A DNA stretch of 64,000 nt, from positions 5,580,001 through 5,644,000 of the forward strand of contig OZ059894.1 in assembly GCA_964057225.1 (NCBI GenBank), in the 5' to 3' direction. Below are positions 1 to 16,463 of this stretch, one piece after another. Every line of letters starts with the position of its first letter. Positions within the stretch are counted from its first letter, which is position 1. The DNA is from Auanema rhodensis. Lineage: Eukaryota > Nematoda > Chromadorea > Rhabditida > Rhabditidae. The position numbers and the translations under genes are program-made. The notes beneath the pieces are model-generated. The model saw only the letters and a program-made list of their open reading frames with translations. It was not told the origin of the DNA and ran no database searches.

Positions 1-264
1 AGTTCTTGATGCAAATGGTTGTGATTACGAACAAAGGGAACGATATCTGATTCTTTGTGTTCACGGTGATCCAAATGCCGATTCATTGGTACAATGGGAG
101 ATGGAGGTACTATATATTTTTGCTTGTTCTTTACTCGTCTATAATTTTAGGTGTGTAAGCTACCTAGATTGAGTCTGAATGGTGTTCGCTTTAAACGAAT
201 TTCCGGTACTTCTATCGGATTCAAAAACATTGCCTCAAAAATTGCGCAAGAACTTAACCTGTAA
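1..264 (+). CDS. par-1: PAR-1/MARK serine/threonine kinase, C-terminal KA1 domain (5' partial)
   Basis: Two exons are visible: 1-106 (open to the left edge) and 151-264, joined by a 44-bp GT-AG intron, ending in TAA at 262-264. The protein starts [20 protein letters not shown], continues through [18 protein letters not shown] and ends [12 protein letters not shown]. This is the kinase-associated 1 (KA1) domain that closes MARK/PAR-1 polarity kinases, and the order and spacing match the family closely. KA1 binds acidic phospholipids and helps place the kinase at the cortex, where it phosphorylates microtubule-associated and polarity proteins. The catalytic domain, UBA domain and linker lie outside the window. 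Identification from the KA1 is firm; which paralogue it is cannot be told from 73 residues. Confidence 0.9.
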
Positions 265-3200
265 AAATAAACCTGCTCATTCTCAATTCGTAACTACAAG
301 ATCTTCGAGTGAAGTTACTTTGGAGAAGTATTTTCTTAAAATTCACAATGCATATGAAAGGTATATTATCAATTCAAGCGTACTATAGTTAACAGTTAAT
401 ATTTTTTATATATTATCTGAATTGTTAATGTTGAAGGCACTTCTCTCATACATCATTCGTTTTCTTGTGATGGAACCTCTCTACCTTTTTTTGTAGCTCC
501 GTCATAGAACACAATTTTGTGAATAATATATTTAGTTAGCAAAACACCGAAAATAGCCTTAAGTAAGAGTTCAGCTATTTTTGCAATTATGTTTGCATTT
601 TATTCTTTGCTTTTTGTTTTCTTTTTGTTTTTTTTTCTTCGGATGGCTATCTTATCTTTTCACCAAAAGAAGTGAACTGCTTAGTGAGCTTGGTTTTCAT
701 ATATTTCCCACTAGTCCAGTAATCAGTATAGTGATTCATCGCTTTACTTATTGGTATTTAATTTGTCAGCGATTTGCGCCCAGTACTGTGATTGTTCTTC
801 TTCTATAGCGTGTATACGTCATTCTATGAATTTATACCTTTCTAGCAATTAATTTAAATGTTTGTGCGATGCGATCATTTTTTTATTGTTTTTTTATATA
901 TATTAGTTATACACGAATGTTTCCGATCAGAACATTGGGTTGTATTATCATAATAAGACCGCCCATTTCATTAAATTCTAGACAACTGTATGTTATCATT
1001 CCTATTATGGTTAGATATTCGCACAGGGCAAAAGTTTCATAACCTAAAATGGTGATATTAGGAGATATTGCAAGGAAATATTACCAAATGGGATACAGTA
1101 GAAGTCGTATAATATGAATGTTAGGAATAACATGAAGCCAATAATTGTGAGGAATATAACAATGTTTCTTCTTAAGTAATGCAAACTCTTAAATAGTTAT
1201 GGACTGTGAAAACAAATCGTCTCTATATAGGTATCAGAACAAACCCTTTCTGGATCTCTATCCATCCTCTTCATTGTTACCCAATGTGTTATTATATATG
1301 TATAGGTAAAGATTGCAAAAAGTATAAAAAAAAAAACATGAGCAGCTTAAAACAGTTTAGTTGGCTTATGTGATATAAATAATAAACCATACCACCACTT
1401 TCTCTTTCTCCAACAAGAGATAATAGTACGAGAAACAGTTGAGATAGACATCCATGAGTAACCATTACCTTTTTTATAAAATTCCATAAATTGTCTTCGT
1501 GTTGATTTGACGTACTAATCGACAGAATATCGGAAAATAAGGTTTTATTAATAAATATTGTTTGTAAGTTTGATTACAATTATTCCATACTATAAGCATT
1601 CGGATTGGTGTGCAGGATAATATAGCAACTTGAAAAACTATTCGTTCGATAGGTAAATTAATAACGCGAGAAACAGATGGCAGATATACGTTCTGCAATT
1701 AACAGATAATTTAAACGAGATATAAGAAAAGATTTGAAATCAATTTTTTTAATTTTTGACATATTTCTTACGTTAAATATAATTGGAATAAAAGTAGCTG
1801 ACTTACCCGACAATTCCATTTATAATCATAGAGAAAACTAGCGTGCTTACAATAGCCAATAATAAATGTAAGAATTAAAGGCAATATAAGTAAAGAATAG
1901 CTAAGAGCAGCAATATATTTTAATAAAAATACGCTTATAACGCTTTTTTCAAATGGTTTTCCAAATAAATACATATTAAACAGAGTATACTATTGAAATG
2001 CTATCAGTGCTCATAAGAATAAACATCTGGCTTTGTTTCTTGGGTTCCACTTTGTAACAAACGTATTATGCAGTTGTTTTGTGATATTATTCCTTTTCAA
2101 GGTCACATACATATTTCTATTCTACCCATCTCCAATATCTTGTTTGCTATTTACGGTTTTGTTTTATCATCTTTATATAAATTTCTTGAAGAAAAAATCA
2201 AGAATTTACTTTTTTTTCGGTAAAAAAAAATAAGTTGTTATCATAACTAGAAGTTTCATTCGGAAACGGGAAAGTGTAACTGATTCATGATGCATGGGAA
2301 TTAGGTGAACCGTTCGGCATCATTTTATATTGAGTACAGATTAAGGGCGGTTGATTTCCAAGGTAAGTTGATTTTCTTTCTTTCTTTTTTTCTCAATTTT
2401 ACATACAGAAATCATACCAGAATCCGCTTCTCAAACAATTAAAGAACCTTGGTGAAATATTCATTTTCTGGCTATTCTTCTAAAAATTCATCTTAAGAAA
2501 GAATACAAAAGGTTCCATGTATCGTTTGCAATACTATATTCAAAAACACTTCATGTATTGCGAACAAACACTGATCGTTCTAACTGATTTTTCTATTTCT
2601 CCTTTTCAAAGAAAATATTTTGATTTTCTCCAAGTTTTTTCTTCTTTCATATACTGAATACAACGATGTAGTACTATTACCACGCAATAAACATTATTTA
2701 GCAAACCTGACGAGTTTGTCTTATTTGATTTATAGCTTTCCTGTTTTGGTGCATTATTTCTTACAAAACTTTTAGATGAAGCTCAATTTAAATAGTTTAT
2801 TTTTATTTAACACATGTTTGTCACAAAGCATTCCTTGTTTCCAGCATTAAAAACTTGTTCAATTCATATTATTTTGAAGGAACGTTGTTTTTTTTTCAAA
2901 TTGAAAAGCATTTTTCAGATACTTAATTCTATTCTTTCATGAACTTCTGATAATTCGATAAAAATGTAGAAGAGCTTCTCTCGACCTTCGTTTTACTGAT
3001 CTGAAATGATTGATGACAGTAAAAGACAAATAGATAAACACAAAGTATTGTGAATGCTAGCAAGCGAAGAGAGAAAAATGCGCAAAGGTTACAAATATGG
3101 TAAGACATTTTGAGGTTTGATACTTGTTCTAAAGTTGTGTGCAATCACAGGAGTGAGTTCTTTCGTTCAAACATCATGTATTTGCGTTTGTCGTGGCTCA

Positions 3201-6200
3201 CTGTTGCTAGAATCGTTTCTTCCTTTTTAGTTTTTACTTCTCTCTTTAATGCAAGGGAATATGGCGATTTGAATAAATTCGTGAGCTATGAAAAGATTGT
3301 CGGCATTTTGAAAAGCTAAATAAAGATTCTCTCAAGTTCCAAGCTTAATGCGATTTCGAATATGTGTGTATGTTCATTTCTGTTCATTTGGGCATGGAAT
3401 CCCGAAACTATCAATCAAGATGAATAGTATTCATGAAGATCTTGCATAGATAACAACGAGTAGAAACAGATGTCTCTTCCTTGAATAAGACTGTCAATTT
3501 TCGTTTAATTGAACCCCTCGCACACACATATACGCAAAGTGAAAAAGAAAGGCATGATGATGTAAGAGACCTAAGCTAGCTAGTTCTCGTTCTCGTCTTT
3601 TCCTCGTCTTCTCTCCAAGTTTAACACTATTATTCTCTTCTCATAGCATTTTCGCTCTCAGCCTCGTCGCCTTCTCTCGCACTAAGGTAGCATCTACCGA
3701 AAACCGCTATTCTTTTTCTTTTCTACAACTATATGCAAATAGCAACAATTTTCATTGACGGTTAGATTCTTCTTTGGCTTGTAGTGCCAAGCATTTCACC
3801 AGTTGCGTCATTCTTTTTTTTTTGGTTTTTTTCTTTGCCTTCACCCATATTATGGTTTCATTTTCTTTTAGGCTCATCATTAAGCACGACTGAGAAGCCG
3901 TTTATGTGATGCTAACGCTGCTATGAAGTGCGTATTCAAATGTTTATTCGATCTGTTCCTTCAATTTCATATATTCTCGGCTGAATATCAAATTTCGTGT
4001 GTCTTTCTGACTTTAGTCCTGGTCTCATAGTAATCATTCCAACTACGATTTTTACGAGATTATTGTTATTTTTATGTAACTTACGTACATCCTGAGATAG
4101 TTAATCTGTATATATAGAACTTAGATTTCTCTCGAGGTATTGTCTTTTTTCTGTTGTTTCATCTATTTCTTCACAAAATATATTCTTTCTCGCTTGTGAT
4201 ATCAACAATGAGATTTATTGACGATCTGAAATAAGAGCAACGGAAGAAAATCTAGAGAAATCCAGAGCTGATGATGTTTTCCGGAGAAACGAGATGCTAC
4301 TAAGAGAGTCAGCCGGTTGTCTCCCCGTATTCCAAATCGCGTCAAGTGTCTCATCATCTTGTCTTCCTGCTTGCTCCTTGTGTTCATGGGCAAATACAAA
4401 TGAAGACAATAGACAAAAAAAGGCAACGAGGCCATGTCAACAACCTGCGCTGTTTCTTCTAATCACTCCTCGATTCGTCTTGTAAATACGATGAAAGTTT
4501 TATTTTAACATATAATAGTTATTACAAATCAGCTCTTTCTTTCTATAGTTCTTTCTCCTCTTCATTTTGATATCCTCTTATACTTTTTATTTTACATACG
4601 CAGGTTTGTAATATTATGTAATATTTAAACTATTTTGTTTTACGTCGACTCTCATCCTTTTTAAGCATCTTTATTTTTAAAAATTGCAGTTTCTCCTCTA
4701 ACTTTCTTTTATCTGCGATTTCCATATGAAAATGACCTTAGCTTCTTCTTTCAAAATGTAAATCAGAACGTGCGAAAGAAAGACTAAACGAGTAAAATTC
4801 TTATACATAAAACAATTTAAATTTTTTTCTTTCTTCATATATTCTGTCAGATCCTATTAAACAGATTTACACTCACTCGCATAGGTCTCCAAATGTTGGC
4901 ACTAACGGTGAACAATAAGTTGCCGACGTCCTCTATTTACCCTTAATGCCTCACCTAAAGTTTTCATATCCTAACTCCTCGCCTAACCACACGACAGTGT
5001 ATCGTTAACAATTTATAGCATTCTACTAGTTATTGTCTACTTTTTGTACTGTTTTCTGGAAAAGTTCGTTTTCGATCCTCTATTCACCATCCATTTGCCA
5101 TGAACTAGATGTGCTACTCAGAAGAATCAATCATGCTAAAAAAGCATTTCCCATCATTCCCGCTACATTTATATATATATATGTATGTATGAACACAGTC
5201 ATGTCACCCCGTTCATTAGTTGAACTATCTTTTCTCGTGTTATTTACTTAGATCTATCATTATGAAATTAATACTTTTTTGCATCCTTGATCAGATTATT
5301 ATTAATATTCGTTTTTTAATATTATGTTCAATAAGTTGCAGATGTAAATGCCCATACATAGTCACCAACAAATTTCATCAAAATAATTACGTTGACTACA
5401 ACACATTTTTGATATATCGCAGTGTTTCTAATCCAAATGGATTTTCCTATATCTCTTTGTGTGAAACAATGCCTGATGAAGCAGCTAAATCATATTAACT
5501 TATCTATTGTTGGATAGCTTCTGATTGGAACTGATATATTATCCAAATTGGAACATTTTGGTTATAATGCCGTTAACATCAATCTAAACTGGTTTTAAGT
5601 GTCATTACAATCAATTATGACTTTCCGACAATTTATAGATGTATACTACACATATTTGGATTCTTACTTCTTTACCATATATTTATATTTCAATCTAAAC
5701 CACCCCCTTGAGATTGAGCTTTTTAATTGTGCTAATTGCTATACGACAATTCTGGAGCATAGCATACAAATTGGTTATTGTCAATCAAAATGCAGACATT
5801 TCATGTATAGCATAACACTTTATAACATTCCCATTCTTTAAAAATTTACTTTTTTTTCCTAGTTAACTAAATTCTATGTTTTTGTATTGCATTACTTTTC
5901 TTGTATTTCTTACACGAAAGAAACAATTGTGCATCTATATACTTGCTGTATCTAGTACTAGATTTTGCGTGTGTTGATGTATTTTTACATGAAAACACAA
6001 TCAACGAGGCCCACGGGAGCATTTCTTCTTTCACCAATTCCCACTTTTTTTTCTCGTAAGAACATTTTGAAGTATTTCCATATCTTTTGCTTAGCCATTT
6101 TTTTTGAAGTTTTTTCTCTCAACTATGCCGGATATACTAACTCCCCTAACGCTCCAAACAAAACAACAACACATTGAAGAATTGTGTCTCTTTTCTTCAT

Positions 6201-6536
6201 GTTGTTGTTCCATATCTTTATATAAATGCTCTAAAATGTCCTTACTCTTCCCGTGATGCTATTCCTGTGTCTCGAATTTCTTTTTTAGCTTTAAAATTTT
6301 GAGCAGTTTTTCTTACAGAAACCTTTAGCACATGAACTGACGTGCTAATGCGGCTGTTGCAATATTTACTTCTTATTACTTTCTGTCAGATCTCTCATTT
6401 GAAAAGACATCATCATTTATATAAAGGAAGAAAATATGATTTGACGTTATTTATAAGGTATCATTAACCTGCTTCACAGAGACTTAAGTTAATCTTAGGA
6501 ACCATAATGTTAGTGACGCTACTTTTTTCCGTTTAG
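265..6536. other. Long stretch without a confident gene
   Basis: About 6.3 kb of AT-rich sequence, presumably the MARK 3' UTR, intergenic DNA and possibly intron of the gene ending at 6900. Short open frames are rich in Phe, Leu, Ile and Tyr, as expected from random AT-rich DNA. A less AT-rich, pyrimidine-rich patch lies near 3580-3720 without a convincing exon. The only segment I mark separately is the minus-strand open frame around 4215-4435. Confidence 0.5.
4215..4435 (-). CDS. Possible small secreted protein, frame broken near its start (uncertain)
   Basis: On the minus strand an ATG at 4435 opens with Met-Ala-Ser-Leu-Pro-Phe-Phe. A second frame continues from the run of seven Ts (minus strand) as CLLSSFVFAHEHKEQAG and then a polar stretch including DETLDAIWNTGRQPADS, ending at 4215. 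Joined, the two would give a hydrophobic leader of about 16 residues and a hydrophilic body of about 57, like a secreted peptide. As read, they lie in different frames, separated at the homopolymer. The first frame alone stays open as a 77-residue ORF to 4202, so the choice is ambiguous. No family is recognised. It may be a homopolymer error, a decayed gene or chance. Confidence 0.2.
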
Positions 6537-6900
6537 TCGGAGTTGACAACACAGCTGACTTCAACGTCACAGCGGGAAATACGTTTGAACATACTTTTGA
6601 GGTAATCGAATTTATATTTTCTCTGTGTCGGTTATCATTATAATACGTTTCGATACAGGTTCGTCGTAAAGGCTATTGGACCTTATTTGTTGAATTTCCA
6701 GGCGACCGATACGCCAGATCACCCCGCAAGGTAAAATTTTGGTATACATATTTCTTCAAGCTATTCATTCTCAGATAATATCAAGAGATTCCTATAGGAA
6801 ATGGGTGATGGAAGTATATTACTATCCCGGTGCAGTTGGTTTTAGTGAATGGCACAAATTAAGTCGAAAAAGAGAAGCCCGTTTACTTGGAAAGCATTAA
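6537..6900 (+). CDS. Unrecognised gene, 3' end (three exons)
   Basis: Three exons keep one frame: 6537-6601, 6659-6730 and 6775-6900, with stop TAA at 6898-6900. Introns are 57 and 44 bp with good GT and TTCTCAG signals. The readable C-terminus of about 87 residues contains GVDNTADFNVTAGNTFEHTF, then GYWTLFVEFPGDRYARSPRK, then KWVMEVYYYPGAVGFSEWHK, and ends in a basic tail, LSRKREARLLGKH. The first exon enters mid-codon, so at least one 5' exon is missing; I found no convincing candidate in the preceding sequence. The aromatic, beta-rich look with a basic end gives no family I can name. Splice phase and non-AT-biased codons make it very likely to be real. Confidence 0.6.
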
Positions 6901-7720
6901 TAGATGTCGGTTAAATATGTAATATATACAAGGAGCTCGCATGATCCGGTTTCTAAAGGCTTAATTGCTTATTATCGTCATATTTTATTGGATAAGATAG
7001 TACAATATACAAGTCTTTCTTTTTGAAATCATCAAACTATTATCCCAAAATTAGCATTTAATATATTATATAGGGAGCGTTGATTTTAAACAAGAGTGAA
7101 AGTTTTGAGATTTCGCTGATAACTCATACACGATTTTTATGTGAATATATCGTATCACTTCGCTAGAACAATAACTACTACAGCCAGAAATATTTATCAT
7201 GCGATGTATAATTATATTGAAGCTTTACTTTACGTATACATATTCGTGTATGTAATGAAGGATATTAATAAAATGTTTTTCTTTGCGTTCTTGAAAACTT
7301 TTCAATTCAAATATTATATTATTATTCATAGTACATTTGTGATATTTCAACAATGACGAATAAGATTAGAACTACCTGTGTAAGTTTTAGCACACTGCTT
7401 AACTCATTTAGAAGTTTCGTTAGTGCTAAACGATTGTGTTTACGACAAATATATACCAGCTTTACTCGAATAATTCCAAATAGGTTACACATAACATTTT
7501 CTATATATATATTTTTTTCATATCTAAGTAGTAATATACCCCATGCAAATGAAGGAGAATGGACAGCAATAGCATCGTTCCTCTCCTATATTAGAGGCCA
7601 TTGAAGTGACCCATCGCGAAAAATACCATGCTCTACGGAACATAAGCATTTTGAATTATATTTCACTAGATTTTATTGAGTATTTCTAATTAATTCAAAT
7701 CGTGATGTTCTAAAACTACA
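6901..7720. other. Intergenic; nothing recognised
   Basis: About 0.8 kb of AT-rich sequence between the unrecognised gene and the MED24-like gene. Open frames here (for example around 7353-7604) show no splice-consistent continuation. A T-rich AG acceptor at about 7660-7671, roughly 50 bp before the MED24 start, could be a spliced-leader site. Confidence 0.4.
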
Positions 7721-7753
7721 ATGGTTGCAAGTTGGACAACATCGGTAATAAAA

Positions 7754-7791
<38 letters not shown>

Positions 7792-10700
7792 AGGTGATTT
7801 CCAAACTTTGGGACTTTGATGGCTCTCTTTCTGAGTTAGACTTCCTTCTCAGACAATGTTTAATAGAAACGAAGAGATCACAAGAAGAATTCAAAAAATT
7901 AGCCGGTGAGATATAAGTATTGTAAAAGTTTATAAGCATTCGATTACAACAGACGATCTACTAAATGCAGCTACTATGCCTTCAATTCCAGATCAAAAAC
8001 TGTTGAATTGCCTGAAAATTTTAGTTCATTCAAAGGTAATAGAAAATTGTTATATTTATGTTGAGCTGCTCATTGATTAAGTCAATAAATTGGTCTGATT
8101 TTTTGAGCACAATAACTTTGTTCAAAAGTTTACGTAAAACTACCAGCGTCGAAGCGCTAGTTGTGCTTCTTGACGCTGAACGAGGAAATATATCGTAAGT
8201 ATTTTTAAGATTCTAAATAGATAGTTTTATCCTATAGGTGTTGTTTCAATAATCAAGAGGCTTGCGATCAACTTGTTCTTGCCAGTTTTAAACTTTTGAA
8301 GTGGCTCTCTAACATACTAAACGTGAGATATACCATGCTATCATTTTTACCTAATTCTTATCATTCAAGGACTATATGAACGAAGAATATGGTAAAACCT
8401 TAATTAACACTATATTAGACACTACACTGCGCTATATGAGGGATCCTTTTTTTTTTCAAATTATTAAAATTGCTGTGCCTGACCATGAAGGCATTTTACT
8501 TTTATTCGACTGATCTAAATAGTTTTTTATTAGATGAATACCAATCAAGTGTTACAAAAGTCATCGAAGAACTTGCGGAATCTTTTATTGATGAATATCC
8601 GAATCTAATGGAATTGCAAACATTAGTGGAATCGTATGGGTTTCACACTTAATTTCTAATTTCGAAGTTGATATACTGTTTTTCAGTATTTCACAACCAA
8701 TTACTTACAAAACTGAAGATTTAATTTTATCGCTTTGCAAAAAGCAGGTAAGGAAATATGATAGAACTATCAGGAAATTTGAGTTCAGAACCGGTCAGGA
8801 ATAAAAAGTTTAACAGCTGTATTTATGGCTCAAAGAACTTTAACTCCCGTTGTTGAAGTAGCTGAAACAGTATGTGAATTTGTTTTTTTATATGAATGTG
8901 AATTTTCAGCTTATAAACTTTGCTGCTATATTTGAGTATAATAAGGAAGAATTGTTGTCTGATTTTTTCCAAGCCACCATTCTTGTTATGGTATGAGATA
9001 AAATTCTTCTTAGTTTCATTATTGATTTCAGCTCGATCATCAGAATACTCGATACGACTTGAAAGCATTAGGCTTACATTTCTTTTTCAGTAAAACTCCA
9101 AAGATTATACAGGTGTGCAATGGTTTGAATTTCGGTGTACACTACCAAATTTTCAGCACTTAGTCAAAGTTGAATTCATAACTAGTGAAGTATTATGTGA
9201 AACTCTTCGCTCACTTATAAGTCGGTTTAAGCAGGTTAAAAATGCGCAACAGTATTTTAAAAAAATTTTATTTAAGGAACTTGATGAATTAGATGCAATT
9301 TTTAAAGAGAGCTCTATTTTACGCTTATTGGAAGCATTAAAAGTTTTATCAGATGAACAAAGCTCTGAATTGAAAGATCTAAGGTAAAGTGCTCGGAACA
9401 TATGAACTTTACTGAAATATTCTAGGTATTCACAGATTAAGGCGAATGTAGAATTAAATCATCATCTGCTTTCAAATCCAGGTGATATCAAACCTTTGAA
9501 TACTATTCTAAAAGGATCAGTTATGCGAGCTTCGGTTGAGAAGATATGGGAATTCAAAGTAAGGCATATGCATGTTGATTGTTTATTTTCTGGTTATAGG
9601 ATAAGTTAGATATGATGATACCTCGTTTTTGTGGCAGTTATGGTATTCTTTTGGATTCTATTATTGGTTCGTACTCTGCTGATGGTAGTGTTACTGATTT
9701 TTCTAGGAGATTAGCTTCGTGAGACTGACGACATTTTACATTATTCAGACTGGCACTTTCAGATTTTGTCGCGAGGCTGAGGTTGAGATGATTAGTGCTG
9801 AACGTTCTCAACTGTTTGATGGATATTTTATTTGTTTGATGAGATTGGCTGTTTTTTATCCCTTTTTGGTATTTCGTTTAATATTCATGAAATAGGACGA
9901 GTTTTCAGACATTAGAGTCAATTGTGTCGGGAATAGATAATAGTTCTCCAGATAATCAAAATGGAATTTTGTAAGTCTTTACCATTAACATTTGTTATTA
10001 GTTCAGTTGTCTAGTTATCGATGGTCATCTGACTTTATTCTACACATTATGCCCAATGCTTCTGAAGTTCAGGATTCTCCAACACGAAAAGTAAAGGAAC
10101 ATTTTCTATAAGTACATTTAAATCATATTATTTTAGCATTTCTCTGGTGTAACAGACGACATGAAGCGGGAATATAGAGATCGTATTCTTCGCTTACAGG
10201 AAGGAGAAATTTTTTGGAATGATCAGACGTAATTATATTGATGTAATCTAGTTATTAAAGGTAGTTAAAATACATTTGCAGTCAATCATGCAGAGATGTG
10301 ATTGAGCTTGTGCCTGTAATTGGCTCTGTTTGGCTAGACTATTTCAAAGATCGACGTTCAGAGCCAGAATTTCTGAAAAATTCGTTTAAGGTTTGTAAGT
10401 TTTATTTTTTTAAAGTGTTGTTTCTATTTCAGAATGTTGTTTTCTGCTTCCAACGCGTTACGTCTGCTGTAATTTGTCTTTCACAGTGGCTAGAGAATCA
10501 AGTTTTTTAACTGTTAACTGTTAAAGATATTACAACAAATTTAGGAGAATAATGACATTAGAAGAGCGATGGCATCAAGTATTATTTTCGGCATAGATGA
10601 ACAAATTAGGTCAATTCCCAAAGAAACTTCTGAACGATCGATGTATGTAACTAAATCAAATCAATAATAAACAGAAAAATATTCCCATTTATACAGATGG

Positions 10701-11963
10701 CCAGTGGTGCGAAATATCTGTAATTACTACTTGAGCGATATATGTAATCCATCTCTGCCTCATCCTCTTTCAATTACTCTGAAATCCATTGCAATCAGGA
10801 GTTTCCCTAATTGTTCCAGATTACAGGTTGTTCCTATTCCTATTATATCTTATTATAACATTTAATCATTCAGGTACCTGATCCAAATATTTTGAAAGAT
10901 TGTTGGCTCTACGCACAAAGGCAAAATTGGTTTAATCATAAAACTCTAACCCTGATAAATCGATGCAATCAAGCTGAAGATCACAGAACCTGGATAAGGG
11001 TAATTTTGTATTATCGAGACAATAGAGTTATCAATTTAGTTTTTTATAAATTATCTTATGCGTTTAATGGCTCAGGATGTTATGGCAAAAGCAATTGAAT
11101 TTATTTGTGCAATTTTGCTACTTGATCCTATAAGTTCTATACTAATTATATTGGAAGTTGGGTTCCCTGAAATGACATAATCATCAAAGTTTTATTTAGC
11201 TTTTATTTGAATATCTTCTACAAATAGAGAAACGGAGTGTTTCTGAGAAAGATGAAACTAATAATAAATTGAAAAAGTCAAAGGGACGAGATGTTACAGA
11301 CGGACCTGGTATTCAACATGAGGCTCCTCATGTACTACCTTTGGTGAAATTAACTGTTCAGGTTGTGGTTATTTAATACAAACATGTAGTGAATATTTTA
11401 GGTAATGTATATTGGAATATGGTTAGTAGATTTCAAGAAAGGATTTAATATGGAAGATTCTGAACAACCAGAGTCAAAGCGCTTTAAAGCTGAACAGAGT
11501 TCTGGTATGTTTTTCTTCTATAATTTTTCTTAATCTTAATTATCATTAAGATGAATCTCAGCTTGATCTTATATTACCCACAATACGTAAATGTATTCAG
11601 CATATGAATAAGGAAGTCAAACAAGGTTAGTTTTTAAATGTTCTATGATGTAAGAATCGATTTATTAAATTAAGGCGTATTCACCCCAGCTGTTTCGGCT
11701 GTAATGCACATCGTGAAGAACATAGCTTCCACTCCTCCTAATCGCTGCAAGGATATTTTACTGACACTTATTCCGCCAGATTTAGTAATTATTTCAAAAA
11801 TTTCATAAAATATCCCCATTTTAAGGTCTTCCGGATGGGTCTAGCAGATCCGAGCTCTGTTCCGTATGAAATGTTTGATACTTTCTGTGATCCTAAAAAT
11901 ACTGATCATATCAAAAAGCGTGTTCGATATCTGTGTATGTTGCGATCTATGGGTGCTTTATAG
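7721..11963 (+). CDS. MED24: Mediator complex subunit 24-like protein (MED24)
   Basis: About 28 exons run from ATG at 7721 to TAG at 11961-11963, with nearly all introns 43-70 bp and phases consistent throughout. The product is about 1000 residues, close to the roughly 990 of vertebrate MED24. Family order is preserved. TMVASW leads to ISKLWDFDGSL near the start, then CCFNNQEACDQLVLASFKLL. PTPLFV-like TLTPVVEVAETLINFAAIF follows, then LRSLISRFKQVKNAQQYFKK. A late block reads AIEFICAILLLDPISSILII, and the end is RYLCMLRSMGAL. MED24 belongs to the tail module of Mediator, which bridges activators and RNA polymerase II in the nucleus. The N-terminus is about 50 residues shorter than in vertebrates. 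One reading-frame break occurs at a run of ten Ts (8447-8456); nine Ts would restore the frame. Identification rests on remembered family patterns. Confidence 0.68.
7756..7785. repeat. (TA)n microsatellite in first MED24 intron
   Basis: About 15 TA units lie inside intron 1 (7745-7793) of the MED24-like gene and make up most of that intron. Confidence 0.95.
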
Positions 11964-12654
11964 CTTTTGTTGATCTCGTTTTTATATTTGTACTTTCTGA
12001 ATTCAATAAAACGTTTAAACGAAAAATTTCACGTACTAACATATATTCGAAGGGATACGTGATAAATAAGCTTTTCTTTTGCTTCCCGAGTCAATGCACA
12101 TAGCTCACCCATCATTGATTTCGCTCTGCAGAAAGAGAAAATTTCTGTTTTGCACGTACACTGGCTGTGCAGGCTTCAACTTCCTAGTCCAGAGCTTTGT
12201 CGATTTTACTAGCCGACATTAAACTCGCATCTTTCTATTCCTTATAATCATCTCATTCGTTAAATTCAGCATAAAACCTTACGTTTTCTTATCTGCAATT
12301 CAAAACTAAAAAGCTACTGATAACATATTACTTGAAGATGTTATTAATTTTTTGCCCATTGTCCAATTGTCCATTTAGTTTTGACACTTGACAAAAAAAT
12401 ACAAAGTTATGTTGCATTATTTAACGTTCTTAACATCTTATGTCACTGAATAAGCTGTTCTAGTCTGAGCAGGTCAAAGTACAACTAGGTGTTACCGAAA
12501 GAATGCTGAATTTTCGCGGTTGTTTTCGTCTCTGCTTTTATATTGATTCCACTTTGTATCGTATGTTTTCTCTCTCGCTCGTTGTATCACTATCAGCTAT
12601 CTTCTTCTTTTCCCCGAACTTCTCCTTGTCATTTAGTGAAACATTCAGAAGGAA
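11964..12654. other. Intergenic: MED24 3' end and phosphorylase upstream region
   Basis: An AATAAA about 40 bp after the MED24 stop (near 12005) is a plausible polyadenylation signal. The rest is AT-rich. ACATTCAG at about 12641-12648, six bases before the phosphorylase ATG, has the form of a splice acceptor and fits spliced-leader trans-splicing. No other gene is seen. Confidence 0.5.
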
Positions 12655-16203
<3,549 letters not shown>

Positions 16204-16463
16204 AGTTCGAGCAGTATTACAGTTTTTTTTGCGCAACGATGAATGAAAATTAATATCGTTTTATTATAAGGTTTTATGATACATAGTTTGCTTATATAAA
16301 TTTTTTCTTCTGTAATTTTACTAAAATTGTTGTAATATTTTTATCCTCATATAATGTAATCTTAAGTTTTATAAACTTTTTTGTTTCGTCAAATGATTAT
16401 TATTTTTTTTTATTAAAAGTAAAGAATAGTAGTGAATATATGGTAGTCATAAAATATAATAAT

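Noticed and set aside
5033-5841. Several plus-strand ORFs of 70-90 residues
   Set aside because: Phe/Ile/Tyr/Leu/Ser bias typical of AT-rich non-coding DNA, with no exon structure.
8392-8418. 27-nt intron in MED24 exon 6
   Set aside because: Far shorter than any other intron here, and it does not solve the frame break, since its length is a multiple of three.
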